64,000 nucleotides of DNA from Gemmatimonadota bacterium (GCA_022563405.1 JADFNK010000002.1:1-64000), one strand, 5' to 3'; positions 18,066-26,346 are shown, numbered from the stretch's first letter. Program-made: numbers and translations. Notes: generated by a model not told the origin, from the letters alone.

Positions 18066-18887
18066 TCACCCCGAGTCGTCGGGTGGCCCAGGGTGAGCTT
18101 TCACGAAGTGGTTGAGTGGCCCACGCCCGGCACCCAACCCAGGTGCGCTGGCCAGCGCCCGAGCAACGAAGTCCACGGCTGCTGCCGCCGCATCCACCAG
18201 CGGTCGGCCCGCTGCCAGGCCCGCCGCCAGCGCCGCGGACAGTGTACAGCCCGTCCCGTGCCCGGCCGACGTGTTCAGCCGGGGGCGAGACCAGACATGC
18301 TCTCCCTCCTCGGTCAGTAACAGGTCGACCGCCTCGTCCCCGGTGAAGTGCCCGCCCTTCACTAGAGTGGCCTGAGCACCGAGGTCGAGGATCGCCCGTG
18401 CGGCCTCCGCGAGATCACCCGGAGCCTCGATCGGCAGGCCGGTGAGGATGCGCGCTTCATCGAGATTGGGGGTCACGACCGTGGCCAGCGGCACCAGCTT
18501 ACGCCGGATGGTGTCCTCAGCCTCTTTGTCGAGGAGGCGGTGTCCGCTCGTGGAGATCATCACCGGGTCGAGCACGTAGTTGGGCAGCCCATGCTCCTCG
18601 ATCGCGTGGGCCACACACTTCACCAAGGCCTCGCTGACCAGCATACCAGTTTTCACGGCGTCAGGCGGAATGTCCGCGGCGACGGCTCGGATCTGCTCGC
18701 GGACGATTTCTTCGGGGAGCGGGTAGATGGCCGCGACCTCTATAGTGTTTTGAGCGGTCACCGCCGTGAGCGCGCTACAGCCGAAAACGCCGAACGCGTG
18801 GAACGTCTTGAGGTCGGCCTGGATGCCGGCCCCGCCTCCGCTGTCGCTGCCCGCGATTGTGAGGGCTATGGGAGGTGGGTTATCCAT
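18066..18887 (-). CDS. thiD: Hydroxymethylpyrimidine/phosphomethylpyrimidine kinase
   Basis: ThiD phosphorylates HMP and HMP-P for thiamine biosynthesis. The ribokinase-like fold is shown by [23 protein letters not shown] at the N-terminus, the [11 protein letters not shown] segment, VLDPVM, TPNLDEA, LVKGGH, and the anion-hole motif [11 protein letters not shown]. Length is 273 residues from the ATG at 18887; a GTG at 18896 is an alternative. It is divergent from the RNA methyltransferase gene, with only about 21 bases between the starts, so its promoter must overlap the neighbour. No TPP riboswitch can fit in that gap. thiE lies separately near 32.5 kb. Confidence 0.94.
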   Translation of the reverse strand: MDNPPPIALTIAGSDSGGGAGIQADLKTFHAFGVFGCSALTAVTAQNTIEVAAIYPLPEEIVREQIRAVAADIPPDAVKTGMLVSEALVKCVAHAIEEHGLPNYVLDPVMISTSGHRLLDKEAEDTIRRKLVPLATVVTPNLDEARILTGLPIEAPGDLAEAARAILDLGAQATLVKGGHFTGDEAVDLLLTEEGEHVWSRPRLNTSAGHGTGCTLSAALAAGLAAGRPLVDAAAAAVDFVARALASAPGLGAGRGPLNHFVKAHPGPPDDSG

Positions 18888-18908
18888 GGAGTCCACTCAC
18901 TGATCGGA

Positions 18909-19697
18909 ATGCGGATGCTGAGCAAGAATAGACGACAACTCATCGAGCGACTCAAGACACGCAAGGGTCGGCCACGCGAGGGACTCGTGCTGGTTGAGGG
19001 CGTGCGGGCGGCGGCCGAGGTCTTGGCAGCGGGAGCAGACATCCGCTTCGTGGTCCGATCACCCCGATTGCTCGATACCGAGGCCGGCCGGACCCTCGCC
19101 TCCTCGCTGTTGGGGCTGGGGTTGGAGACCGCGGAGTTGGCCGACGCCGAGTTGGCCGAGCTTTCTGATACCGAGCAACCGCAAGGTGTCCTATGCGTAT
19201 GCACCGAGCCGAGCGTCGATCTCGCTCACCTCCGTACCAGCTCGCCGACCGGCACACCGGCAACGCTGTTGCTGTTGGATGGGCTGCAGGACCCCGGCAA
19301 CCTGGGGACGCTCGTCCGGGCTGCCCGAGCCTTCGGTGTGGACGCCGTGATCGTCCTGGACGGTTCCGTCGACCCGTGGAATCCGAAAGCCGTTCGCGCC
19401 GCCGCGGGAGCCGGCTTCCATACGCGCATCGCCCGGGCGCCGTGGGCCGAAGCCAGGCAGTGGTTGGAAGAACGGCACATCGAGATTCTGGCCGCCGATC
19501 CGGGCGGGGACGATGTTCGCTCGTTCCGAGTGCGCGGATCCTGGGCTTTGGCCGTAGGAAACGAGGGCGCAGGGTTGAGGGCCGACATCGTGGCGGCGTC
19601 CACGAAACGCATCGCCATCCCGATGCCGGGTAAGGCGGAATCCTTGAATGCCGGGGTCGCGGGTTCAATCCTTCTTTATAGCCTGCTTACTCGATAG
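18909..19697 (+). CDS. TrmH/SpoU-family RNA 2'-O-methyltransferase
   Basis: A SPOUT-class RNA ribose methyltransferase of 262 residues. The N-terminal substrate-binding part has KTRKGRPREGLVLVEG and the catalytic knot has LLDGLQDPGNLGTLVRAARAFG, VGNEGAGL and IPMPGKAESLNAGVAGSILLY, the three SpoU motifs. It probably methylates a 23S rRNA or tRNA ribose; the target cannot be told from sequence. I start at the ATG at 18909, after which similarity begins at once; a second ATG lies two codons later. The prepilin peptidase gene follows after 44 bases. Confidence 0.9.
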   Translation: MRMLSKNRRQLIERLKTRKGRPREGLVLVEGVRAAAEVLAAGADIRFVVRSPRLLDTEAGRTLASSLLGLGLETAELADAELAELSDTEQPQGVLCVCTEPSVDLAHLRTSSPTGTPATLLLLDGLQDPGNLGTLVRAARAFGVDAVIVLDGSVDPWNPKAVRAAAGAGFHTRIARAPWAEARQWLEERHIEILAADPGGDDVRSFRVRGSWALAVGNEGAGLRADIVAASTKRIAIPMPGKAESLNAGVAGSILLYSLLTR

Positions 19698-19741
19698 TCT
19701 GGTTCGCTCGATAGTCTGCTCACTCGCGGGAGTGTATCACC

Positions 19742-20536
19742 TTGATCGACGTTTTATCCGACGCCTGGATCGTCTCTGCTCTGGCCGGCTTGGTCGGGTT
19801 GATGATCGGTTCGTTCCTGAACGTCTGTACGCTCCGCTGGCCGGAGGACGAATCCGTGGTGTTCCCCGGCTCCCACTGTCCGAAGTGCGGAAAGCCCATC
19901 CGGTGGTACGACAACGTCCCGGTACTCGGCTACATCCTGCTGCTTGCCCGCTGCCGTGCATGCCGCGAGCCGATCTCCCTCCAGTACCCCCTCGTCGAGT
20001 TGGCGACGGGGCTCGTGTGGGCGGGCATGTTCAGCTACGCGGGGCTCTCCTTCGAGGCGCTGAGGGGTGCCCTCCTCCTCACGATCCTCTTCGGAATCGC
20101 CCTCACTGACGCGCGCTTCTACATCATCCCCGATCAATTCTCGCTGGGCGGACTGGTCCTCGGACTCGGACTCGCTTTTCTGCCCGGTGGAATCGGTGCA
20201 CTCGATGCGCTCATCGGGGCCGTCGTCGGGTTCGGCCTCCTGGAGTCCGTCGCCGTCCTCGGAAAGTGGATGTTCAAGAAGGACGCGATGGGGGGTGGCG
20301 ACATCAAGATGATGGCCATGGTGGGAGCGTTCCTGGGATGGGAGGGTGTGTTGTTGACCGTCTTCATGGGGGCTCTGCTGGGGTCGGTGATCTTCGGGCC
20401 CATCTCGTACAAGACGAAGAAGCTGGTGCCTTTCGGAATCTTCCTCGCGGCGGGTGCGGCGGTTACTTATGGCTTCGGAGCCGACATCATCGACTGGTAT
20501 TGGACGAACATGCTGCATCTCCCACCGCCCCAGTAG
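19742..20536 (+). CDS. pilD: Type IV prepilin peptidase / N-methyltransferase (PilD family)
   Basis: An inner-membrane aspartyl protease that cleaves and methylates type IV pilins and type II secretion pseudopilins. It has 264 residues. The cytoplasmic N-terminal domain keeps the zinc-binding cysteine pairs (CPKC and CRAC) and FLNVCTLRWP. The catalytic aspartates are in TDARFYIIPD and the GGGDIKMM motif, and several membrane helices follow. It uses a TTG start at 19742 with GGGAG nine bases upstream. No pilin genes are in the window. The symbol is by family; gspO is equivalent. Confidence 0.93.
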   Translation: MIDVLSDAWIVSALAGLVGLMIGSFLNVCTLRWPEDESVVFPGSHCPKCGKPIRWYDNVPVLGYILLLARCRACREPISLQYPLVELATGLVWAGMFSYAGLSFEALRGALLLTILFGIALTDARFYIIPDQFSLGGLVLGLGLAFLPGGIGALDALIGAVVGFGLLESVAVLGKWMFKKDAMGGGDIKMMAMVGAFLGWEGVLLTVFMGALLGSVIFGPISYKTKKLVPFGIFLAAGAAVTYGFGADIIDWYWTNMLHLPPPQ

Positions 20537-20581
20537 GAGACACTCCTAGGCACCCGTCCTGTTAACGGCAGGAGTGGCCTT

Positions 20582-21214
20582 CTAAGGATCTGAGCAGTCC
20601 CGCTGGTAGCCGCACGAAAGGCAGACGACCTTGCAGTGGCGCTCCATGACGGGGCCACCGCACAGCTCGCACACCGGAGCGCTGGCCTCTCCGACGTTCT
20701 GCTCGCGGTAGGTCCGAGCGAGCTCGACGTAATGTCGCCCGCCTCGGGCGACCCAGTCTGCCGCGGAGCCTTCCAGCTGCTTCTTCACCACGCCTGGAAC
20801 ACCCGCGACCAGGCTACGGTCGGGGATCTCGGCGCCCTCCAGCACCACGGTATTGGCCGCGACCACACACTCTTCGCCGACTCGGGCGTTCTGGAGGATC
20901 ACCGCATTCATGCCGATCACGGATCGGTCGCCGATCGTACAGCTCTCGAACTTGGCTCCATGCCCTACGGTGACATTCTTGCCGATGATGGTTGGCGCCC
21001 AACCACCGACGTGTACCACGCAATTGTCTTGTACGCTTGTACCCGCGCCCACCACGATGCCATTCTCGGCGTCGTCTCCTCTCAACACCGCACCGAACCA
21101 GACGCTCGCGTCCTCCTCGACGGTCACGTCACCTATGAGCACCGCGTTGGGTGCGATGAACGCGGATTCGGCTACTCGTGGCCGCTTGCCGTGGAAGGGA
21201 AGGAGGATCGCCAT
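20582..21214 (-). CDS. Gamma-carbonic-anhydrase-like hexapeptide protein with C-terminal zinc ribbon
   Basis: Residues ~10-165 form a left-handed beta-helix of the YrdA/CaiE/gamma-carbonic anhydrase family (PNAVLIGDVTVEEDASVW, RGDDAENGIVVGAGTSVQDN, IGMNAVILQNARVGE). Two of the three family His ligands are seen (NCVVHV and VGHGA). Where relatives have LHGC this protein reads KFESC, so the third His appears to be replaced. Residues ~180-210 form a zinc ribbon (CELCGGP ... CLSCGYQRDC), not usual in this family. It may be a scaffold or acyltransferase-like protein rather than a working anhydrase. It follows the CNNM/CBS gene after 19 bases on the same strand. Confidence 0.85.
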   Translation of the reverse strand: MAILLPFHGKRPRVAESAFIAPNAVLIGDVTVEEDASVWFGAVLRGDDAENGIVVGAGTSVQDNCVVHVGGWAPTIIGKNVTVGHGAKFESCTIGDRSVIGMNAVILQNARVGEECVVAANTVVLEGAEIPDRSLVAGVPGVVKKQLEGSAADWVARGGRHYVELARTYREQNVGEASAPVCELCGGPVMERHCKVVCLSCGYQRDCSDP

Positions 21215-21233
21215 CTTCGGAAGCCCGGCCCGC

Positions 21234-22481
21234 TTATTCCGATTCTTCCCGATCCACCAGGGCGATCCTGGTGAGGCGGGTCGTCAGCACCTGGGTGTCC
21301 GAAGCTGTCAAAATCTCGATCTTCACGCCCGCCCGTTCCACCGTCTCACCCGGCACAGGCACGTGCCCCAGCTCTTCGAGGATGAATCCATTGAGCGAGC
21401 GTTGCCCGAGTTGAGGAAGGGCGACGTTGAACGCGTAGTTGATTTCACGGACGTCGATCCCTCCGGGCGCCAGGATCTCCGTCTTGGAAATCCTGGTCAG
21501 GGCCTCCTCGTCGACATCGGTTTCGTCGACGATTTCGCCCACGAGTTCCTCGAGGATGTCTTCGAGCGTGGCGAGGCCGTCCGTGCCTCCGAACTCATCG
21601 GCGATGATCCCCATATGGATACGTCGCGCCTGGAACTGATGAAGAAGCTGAGTGAGCGGAAGTGATCCGGGGACGAACAGGGGATCCCGGGCCAGCTGCG
21701 ACAGCGTCATCGTGGTCCGGCCATCGACGTAATGTTCGTAGACCTCCCGCACATGCAGAATGCCGGAGATGTCGTCGGTCGTATCCTTGTATACCGGGAC
21801 GCGCGAGTACGGAACTGACTTGAGTTCCCCGATGATCTCTTCGAGCGTGAGCGAGTCCTTCCACGCGAAAATGTCCACGCGCGGCGTCATGACGTCCCAC
21901 GCGGTCAATTCGTCCAGGCGGAAGGCTCGCTCGACCAACAGGTGCTCGTCTTCCCCGACCAGCCCCTCCTCCTGTCCCAGTTGCGTGAGTTCACGGACGT
22001 CGCGCTCTTCCTGACTCGCCGGGTCCACCGCGTTGGCCCGGACCGCCAGCTTGCGGATGGGCTTGGTCACAGCCACGAGCCCCTTTACGCCCATGAGAAG
22101 GGCCGGGGCAGCGGCCAGGGCAAAACGAATCGGGTGTCGCGATGCCAGAAGCCGAGGGATCCCTTGAGCCAAGATCAGGACGGCGAGAGAGCCGACAAGT
22201 AGTCCCAACCAACCACCTGACGTGCCGCGGAGCGTGCTTCCGAAAAGAACCAGAGTCCCGACAGCCAAGGTATTGAAGAGCGTGTTCAAGAAGAGGAGGG
22301 CTGCACGGGTCTGATTGCTCCGGGTCCTCAGCTCGGCTAGAGCTTGGGCCCCATGAAAGCCCTCCTCCTCCATGGTTCGAAGCTGGGAAGTTCCGACTGC
22401 GGTCGTGGCCGTCTCCGACGCCGAACACAGGGCGGAGAGGAAGATCGACACGAGGGCGGTTCCCGCTAGCAGCCAGATCAT
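21234..22481 (-). CDS. CNNM/HlyC-CorC family membrane protein with CBS domains
   Basis: A 415-residue membrane protein. The N-terminal CNNM-type transmembrane domain (~1-150) begins MIWLLAGTALVSIFLSALCSASETA. A CBS pair follows (DVMTPRVDIFAWKDS; YSRVPVYKDTTDDISGILHV) and a C-terminal CorC_HlyC domain ends it (LAPGGIDVREINYAF, GFILEELGHVPVPGE). Such proteins are associated with magnesium/cobalt handling; the older haemolysin label is not a proven function. It is downstream of moxR by 94 bases and probably co-transcribed with the gamma-CA-like gene. Confidence 0.9.
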   Translation of the reverse strand: MIWLLAGTALVSIFLSALCSASETATTAVGTSQLRTMEEEGFHGAQALAELRTRSNQTRAALLFLNTLFNTLAVGTLVLFGSTLRGTSGGWLGLLVGSLAVLILAQGIPRLLASRHPIRFALAAAPALLMGVKGLVAVTKPIRKLAVRANAVDPASQEERDVRELTQLGQEEGLVGEDEHLLVERAFRLDELTAWDVMTPRVDIFAWKDSLTLEEIIGELKSVPYSRVPVYKDTTDDISGILHVREVYEHYVDGRTTMTLSQLARDPLFVPGSLPLTQLLHQFQARRIHMGIIADEFGGTDGLATLEDILEELVGEIVDETDVDEEALTRISKTEILAPGGIDVREINYAFNVALPQLGQRSLNGFILEELGHVPVPGETVERAGVKIEILTASDTQVLTTRLTRIALVDREESE

Positions 22482-22575
22482 ACCGGCCTCGATGGATCGG
22501 GCAGGACCTGTGTGACGCGAGGCCCCGGTGCGCCCGGTGTACTCGGCGGGCGGTCGCCCGCCTGGATACTGGGGC

Positions 22576-23595
22576 CTACGTCCATCCAGCCGACTCCTGA
22601 AGGAGCTCAGCGATCACGTCCCTCGTGACCCGCCCGTCCGCTTCCGCCTCGAAATTGAGAACGATCCGGTGCGCCAGCACCGCAGGCGCCATCGCCCGCA
22701 CGTCATCGTACGAGGGGATGGGGTCGCCACGGAGGGCTGCCCGCGCCTTGGCGCCGAGCACGAGGTACTGCGACGCCCGGGGACCGGCACCCCAACTGAC
22801 GTACTTTTTCGCCACCGGCGCGGCCTCCGCTGAATCGGGGCGGGTGGCCCTGGCCAAGTGGACCGCGAAGGAAACCAGCGACGGAGACGCGGGGACCCGT
22901 CGTACCAGGCGCTGGAGCTCGATCAACTCCGCCGCGGACACGATGGGACGAACCTGCGGGTCTTCCTCCCCGGTGGTGCGCGTCGCTATCTCTTCTTCCT
23001 CGTCCTTGGAGGGGTATCCGATCGGCAACTCCAGCATGAACCGATCCAATTGGGCCTCGGGAAGCGGATACGTGCCCTCCTGCTCGATCGGGTTCTGTGT
23101 CGCCAGCACGAAAAACGGGGGATCGAGGGTAAAGGTTTCGCCTCCTGCAGTGACCTCCCGTTCCTGCATGGCCTGGAGCAGTGCGGCCTGTGTCTTCGGC
23201 GGCGTCCGGTTGATCTCGTCGGCGAGCACGACGTTGGCGAAGATGGGGCCACGTACGAAGCGGAACTCGCGCCTGCCCGTCGAGCGGTCTTCTTCGATCA
23301 CCTCTGTGCCCGTGATGTCCGTGGGCATGAGGTCGGGCGTGAATTGAATGCGGCTGAACTCGAGGTCGAGTGCTTCGGCGAGCGTACTGATCAAGAGAGT
23401 CTTCGCCAGGCCGGGCACACCCACCAATAGCACGTGCCCGTTGGCCAGGAGGGACGTCAGAAGACCTTCGACGACGTCGTGCTGGCCCACGATCCGTTTC
23501 TCGATTTCGTGTCGAAGCTCCTCGGCGACCTGCGCCACACGCTGGAGTAATTCGATGTCCCGATCCTGAGCAACCGCTTCTGTTGATGACGTCAT
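22576..23595 (-). CDS. MoxR-family AAA+ ATPase
   Basis: A MoxR-type chaperone-like AAA+ ATPase (339 residues) thought to help mature enzyme complexes or envelope stress systems. Motifs: IVGQHDVVEGLLTSLLANGH, Walker A GVPGLAKT, QFTPDLMPTDITGTEV, Walker B VLADEINRTPPKTQAALLQA, sensor 1 ATQNPIEQEGTYPLPEAQ. I start at the ATG at 23595 with an AG-rich ribosome site; the frame is open for 42 codons upstream but without family similarity. MoxR is normally followed by DUF58 and VWA-domain genes. Here the next gene is a CNNM/CBS protein instead. Confidence 0.93.
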   Translation of the reverse strand: MTSSTEAVAQDRDIELLQRVAQVAEELRHEIEKRIVGQHDVVEGLLTSLLANGHVLLVGVPGLAKTLLISTLAEALDLEFSRIQFTPDLMPTDITGTEVIEEDRSTGRREFRFVRGPIFANVVLADEINRTPPKTQAALLQAMQEREVTAGGETFTLDPPFFVLATQNPIEQEGTYPLPEAQLDRFMLELPIGYPSKDEEEEIATRTTGEEDPQVRPIVSAAELIELQRLVRRVPASPSLVSFAVHLARATRPDSAEAAPVAKKYVSWGAGPRASQYLVLGAKARAALRGDPIPSYDDVRAMAPAVLAHRIVLNFEAEADGRVTRDVIAELLQESAGWT

Positions 23596-23705
23596 CAATT
23601 TCTTCCGGCGTCTTTGAAGGAATGCCGCGAAGTTGACTCCAGGCCGCCCATCAGTCAAGCGTAGGCCTGTCCCGAAATCGCTGTTTTCGGCGCGGCAAAC
23701 GGCGC

Positions 23706-23734
23706 TTGCGCTTTTTTTCACAAGCTTCTAAATT
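23706..23734 (+). promoter_or_regulatory. Candidate promoter for the atp operon
   Basis: TTGCGC at 23706-23711 and TAAATT at 23729-23734 are spaced by 17 bases, about 40 bases before the first atp gene, in the only AT-rich patch of the moxR/atp divergent gap. Each box matches consensus at four of six positions. Confidence 0.4.
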
Positions 23735-23772
23735 TCGCTTAGGCTTAGGGTTTTCCACCGGAGTTCCACCCG

Positions 23773-24042
23773 ATGTCAGAGGAAGGAAGACCGGGCGAGG
23801 AGCGTGGCAGCGAAGTCGTTCGCGCGTCCTCCCAGTTCTTGGGTCACGGGGTGACGTTTGCCGTTTCGGTGGCTCTCTTCGGGTGGGTCGGATTCAAGAT
23901 CGGCACTCGAATTGGGGCTGAGTCGCTGCTGCTGATCCTCGGGATGCTCTTGGGGGGGGCGGCCGGTTTTTACAACCTCTATGCCCACGTCGTGATAAGG
24001 CCCCGCGAAGAGCAGGGCCGCGAGGACGGTGACGAGAATTGA
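23773..24042 (+). CDS. atpZ: AtpZ-like small membrane protein of the ATP synthase operon
   Basis: An 89-residue protein with two predicted membrane helices (GHGVTFAVSVALFGWVGFKI and a Leu/Gly-rich second helix) and the AGFYNLY ending seen in the AtpZ/AtpQ family. These small proteins head many atp operons and are linked to magnesium/calcium transport or assembly of the synthase. The start at 23773 has GGAG 10 bases upstream. It overlaps the next gene by four bases (TTGA). Confidence 0.75.
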   Translation: MSEEGRPGEERGSEVVRASSQFLGHGVTFAVSVALFGWVGFKIGTRIGAESLLLILGMLLGGAAGFYNLYAHVVIRPREEQGREDGDEN

Positions 24043-24425
24043 GAGCCCTGGGTCTTTACGCGTTGGCCGGACTCTTGATGATCGCCATCGCGGTTGCGGC
24101 GCTCTTCCCGTTTCTGGACGATGAGGGGAGAGTGGGAGTCATGATTGCGGCCGGGGTGGCTTACCCGGTGCAGGTCGCAGCCTTCGGGTTGCTGCTGCGG
24201 GCCCGGGGCGAGCCCTCGCGCTTCTTCGTATGGTGGGGCGTGGGAGTGGCGGTCAGGATCGGAGTGGTCATCATAGTTGGGATCGTCGCTCTACGTGTCG
24301 AGACTCTTGGGGCTGAAGCCTTACTGTTGTCCTTGGCTGGATTCTTCTTCGGATTGTTACTGATCGAGCCGGCGTTCCTCAAGGCCGCGGATCAGAACCG
24401 GATCGATCGATCGACAAGACCATGA
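24039..24425 (+). CDS. AtpI-like membrane protein
   Basis: A 128-residue protein with four predicted transmembrane segments (YALAGLLMIAIAVAALFPF; VGVMIAAGVAYPVQVAAFGL; WGVGVAVRIGVVIIVGIVAL; LLSLAGFFFGLLLIEPAFL). Position between atpZ and atpB and its topology match AtpI, which assists assembly of the c-ring, but sequence similarity is weak, so no symbol is given. It uses a TTG start overlapping the atpZ stop, and its TGA overlaps the atpB ATG (ATGA). Confidence 0.65.
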   Translation: MRALGLYALAGLLMIAIAVAALFPFLDDEGRVGVMIAAGVAYPVQVAAFGLLLRARGEPSRFFVWWGVGVAVRIGVVIIVGIVALRVETLGAEALLLSLAGFFFGLLLIEPAFLKAADQNRIDRSTRP

Positions 24426-25342
24426 GCCTACTCAGCGTGTTTCCGGAACTCGGTCAGGAAGCGGCACAGAGCGCTGCCGAGCATTCGGCGGAGTCCGCGG
24501 GCCCCATGCTCATGGACGAGATCCCCGACTTCATCCAGCATCACATCGCTGACGCTACGGAGATCGAGTTCGCCGGTGGGCATTGGAGCCTCGAGGCGCT
24601 GAGCATCGATCCGATCCAGATCGGGTCCCTTACGATCGACCTTTCACCCACACGTCAAATGGTGGTCATGGTGGTGGTCGCCCTCCTCTTGTTGGCGATC
24701 TTCCTTCCGTTGGCCCGGACGTTTCGCAAGACGGGGAAAGAGAAGGCTCCCAGCGGTTTCGCCAACGCTATGGAGGCGATGATCGTCTACTTCCGTGATG
24801 AGGTCGTACGGACCAACATCGGGCACGGTGCGGACGCCTTCACACCCTTTATTCTCACCCTCTTCTTCTTCATTCTCGGGATGAACCTGATCGGCCTGAC
24901 GCCCCTTGGCATTACGCCGACGGCCAATTTGTCCGTCACGGCTGCTCTGGCGCTCATCACGTTCATCGTGATCGAGGTCTCGGGATTCGTGGCCCTGGGG
25001 CCAGCCGGCTACGCCCGTACGATCTTCTTCCTCCCACCGGGGGTCCCCGGCTTCATGAAGCCGGGGATGCTCGTGATCCTGACTGTGGTCGAGTTCCTGG
25101 GCAAACTGGCGAAGCCGATCGCGCTGGCCATCCGTCTTCTCGCCAACATGACCGCCGGCCACACGCTGATTCTGGCCATCATGGGAATGATCTTCGTACT
25201 CCAGAGCTACCTCATGGGCGTCGCGTCGGTCGGGATGGCCAGTGTGCTCATGATTCTGGAGTTGTTCATAGCCTTCTTGCAGGCCTACATCTTCGCAATG
25301 CTCGCGTCCGTCTTCATCGGACTCATACGTCACGCTCATTAG
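24422..25342 (+). CDS. atpB: ATP synthase Fo subunit a
   Basis: Subunit a forms the two half-channels of the Fo motor. The essential arginine lies in AIRLLANMTAGH. Other family segments are FTPFILTLFFFILGMNLIGLTP and the C-terminal LQAYIFAMLASVFIGLI. The protein is 306 residues, longer than in E. coli (271), mainly from an N-terminal extension before the first helix (residues 1-75, with HHIADATEIEF). It overlaps the AtpI-like gene by four bases and precedes atpE by 27 bases. Confidence 0.98.
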   Translation: MSLLSVFPELGQEAAQSAAEHSAESAGPMLMDEIPDFIQHHIADATEIEFAGGHWSLEALSIDPIQIGSLTIDLSPTRQMVVMVVVALLLLAIFLPLARTFRKTGKEKAPSGFANAMEAMIVYFRDEVVRTNIGHGADAFTPFILTLFFFILGMNLIGLTPLGITPTANLSVTAALALITFIVIEVSGFVALGPAGYARTIFFLPPGVPGFMKPGMLVILTVVEFLGKLAKPIALAIRLLANMTAGHTLILAIMGMIFVLQSYLMGVASVGMASVLMILELFIAFLQAYIFAMLASVFIGLIRHAH

Positions 25343-25369
25343 TCACCGTTATCCAACAAAGGACACACG

Positions 25370-25639
25370 ATGCTTCACGCACTCGTTACCGTCGTTCAGG
25401 AGGCTGCAGCGAACGAGGCAGCCGGGAGTTCCATCGGTCTCATCGGGGCGGGTCTCGCCGTCGGGGGCGCCGTGCTCGGCGCGGGGCTGGGAATCGGCCC
25501 CATCGGAGCCGCGGCAGCCCAGGGGATCGCACGGCAGCCTGAAGCGACCGCCCAGATTCAGACCGCGGCGATCATCTTCGCGGCGCTCATCGAGGGTGTG
25601 GCGCTGTTTGGGCTCGGCCTCGCCTTCCTACTGTTTTGA
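25370..25639 (+). CDS. atpE: ATP synthase Fo subunit c
   Basis: The 89-residue c subunit is a two-helix hairpin. The first helix carries the glycine packing motif (GAGLAVGGAVLGAGLGIG), the polar loop is ARQPEA (55-59), and the second helix carries the ion-binding glutamate E75 in ALIEGVALFG. The Gln/Glu-Ser-Thr set typical of sodium-binding c rings is not present (EGV instead of ES/ET), so proton coupling is the likelier reading. The N-terminus has ~18 extra residues before the first helix. A 206-bp gap to atpF holds a small leader ORF. Confidence 0.97.
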   Translation: MLHALVTVVQEAAANEAAGSSIGLIGAGLAVGGAVLGAGLGIGPIGAAAAQGIARQPEATAQIQTAAIIFAALIEGVALFGLGLAFLLF

Positions 25640-25762
25640 ATCTTTGGTACCGCGTCGCACGGACGAGGCCCGGCCTGCTGCCTGGCCACATGCGGGTGGG
25701 TAGATCTGCCTCTTCATAGCGGCGTTTGTGCAAAACGGGTAAACGAAGACTTTGGAGAATTC

Positions 25763-25858
25763 ATGAAGCGTAAACAGATACTCGCGGTGCTCGGAGGGTA
25801 TGCGCTGGTCCTTTCCATGCCCGTGTGCGCACGGGAGGGTGGGGTATGTTCGACCTGA
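25763..25858 (+). CDS. Small signal-peptide-like ORF overlapping the atpF start
   Basis: A 31-codon ORF with a good ribosome site (GGAG, five bases before the ATG). It encodes a signal-peptide-like segment, MKRKQILAVLGGYALVLS followed by MPVCA and REGG, and stops inside atpF. It is in the -1 frame relative to atpF, and the two frames meet in a G-rich run (25833-25844). Some bacterial b subunits carry a cleavable signal ending just before the transmembrane helix, so this may be the original atpF N-terminus split by a frameshift. A translationally coupled leader peptide, programmed slippage or an assembly indel are the alternatives. Confidence 0.5.
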   Translation: MKRKQILAVLGGYALVLSMPVCAREGGVCST

Positions 25859-26346
25859 ACCTGGGCTTGTCGATCTGGACGACGCTCGTTTTTCTCACCC
25901 TGCTCGGCATCCTTTGGAAGTTTGCCTGGGGGCCGATCCTCGAGATGGTTCAGGCTCGCGAGGACGGCATCCAGCAAACGCTCGATCACGCCGCGAAAGA
26001 GAGGGACGAGGCTGCCAAGCTCTTGGCGGAACACCGTCAGCAGATGACCGACGCCCGGCGGCAGGTGCAGCAGATGATCGCAGACGGTAAGGAAGCGGGT
26101 GAGAGAGTCCGGCAGGACATCGAAGAGAAGGCCAGAGCCGAGGGTGATGCGATGATCGAGCGGGCCCGGGAGTCGATCGAGCGCGAGAAGGATGCCGCGC
26201 TAGAGGAGCTCCGGAAGGAGTCCGTGGATCTGGCGCTGGCCGCGGCCGCCAAGTTGGTTCAGGAGAGCTTCGACGAGAAGAAGGACCGTGACCTGGTCAT
26301 GGGCTTCATCGACGAGTTGGGCGGCGGGGGTGAGGTCCAGGCGTGA
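25846..26346 (+). CDS. atpF: ATP synthase Fo subunit b
   Basis: Subunit b is the peripheral stalk linking Fo to F1. It has an N-terminal membrane helix (LSIWTTLVFLTLLGILWKFAWGPIL), then a long charged coiled coil to the end (EDGIQQTLDHAAKERDEAAK ...). Length is 166 residues from the ATG at 25846, preceded by GGGAGG with 7-base spacing; an upstream in-frame GTG (25825) would add seven residues. The 5' end overlaps a signal-peptide-like ORF in another frame. Its TGA overlaps the atpH GTG. Confidence 0.95.
   Translation: MFDLNLGLSIWTTLVFLTLLGILWKFAWGPILEMVQAREDGIQQTLDHAAKERDEAAKLLAEHRQQMTDARRQVQQMIADGKEAGERVRQDIEEKARAEGDAMIERARESIEREKDAALEELRKESVDLALAAAAKLVQESFDEKKDRDLVMGFIDELGGGGEVQA

Noticed and set aside
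18888-18908. TPP riboswitch for thiD
   Set aside because: The gap to the divergent gene is only about 21 bases, too short. No Thi-box-like sequence was seen before thiE either.
19655-19675. T-loop-like GGGTTCAATCC resembling a tRNA
   Set aside because: It lies inside the RNA methyltransferase coding sequence and no acceptor or anticodon stem can be formed around it.
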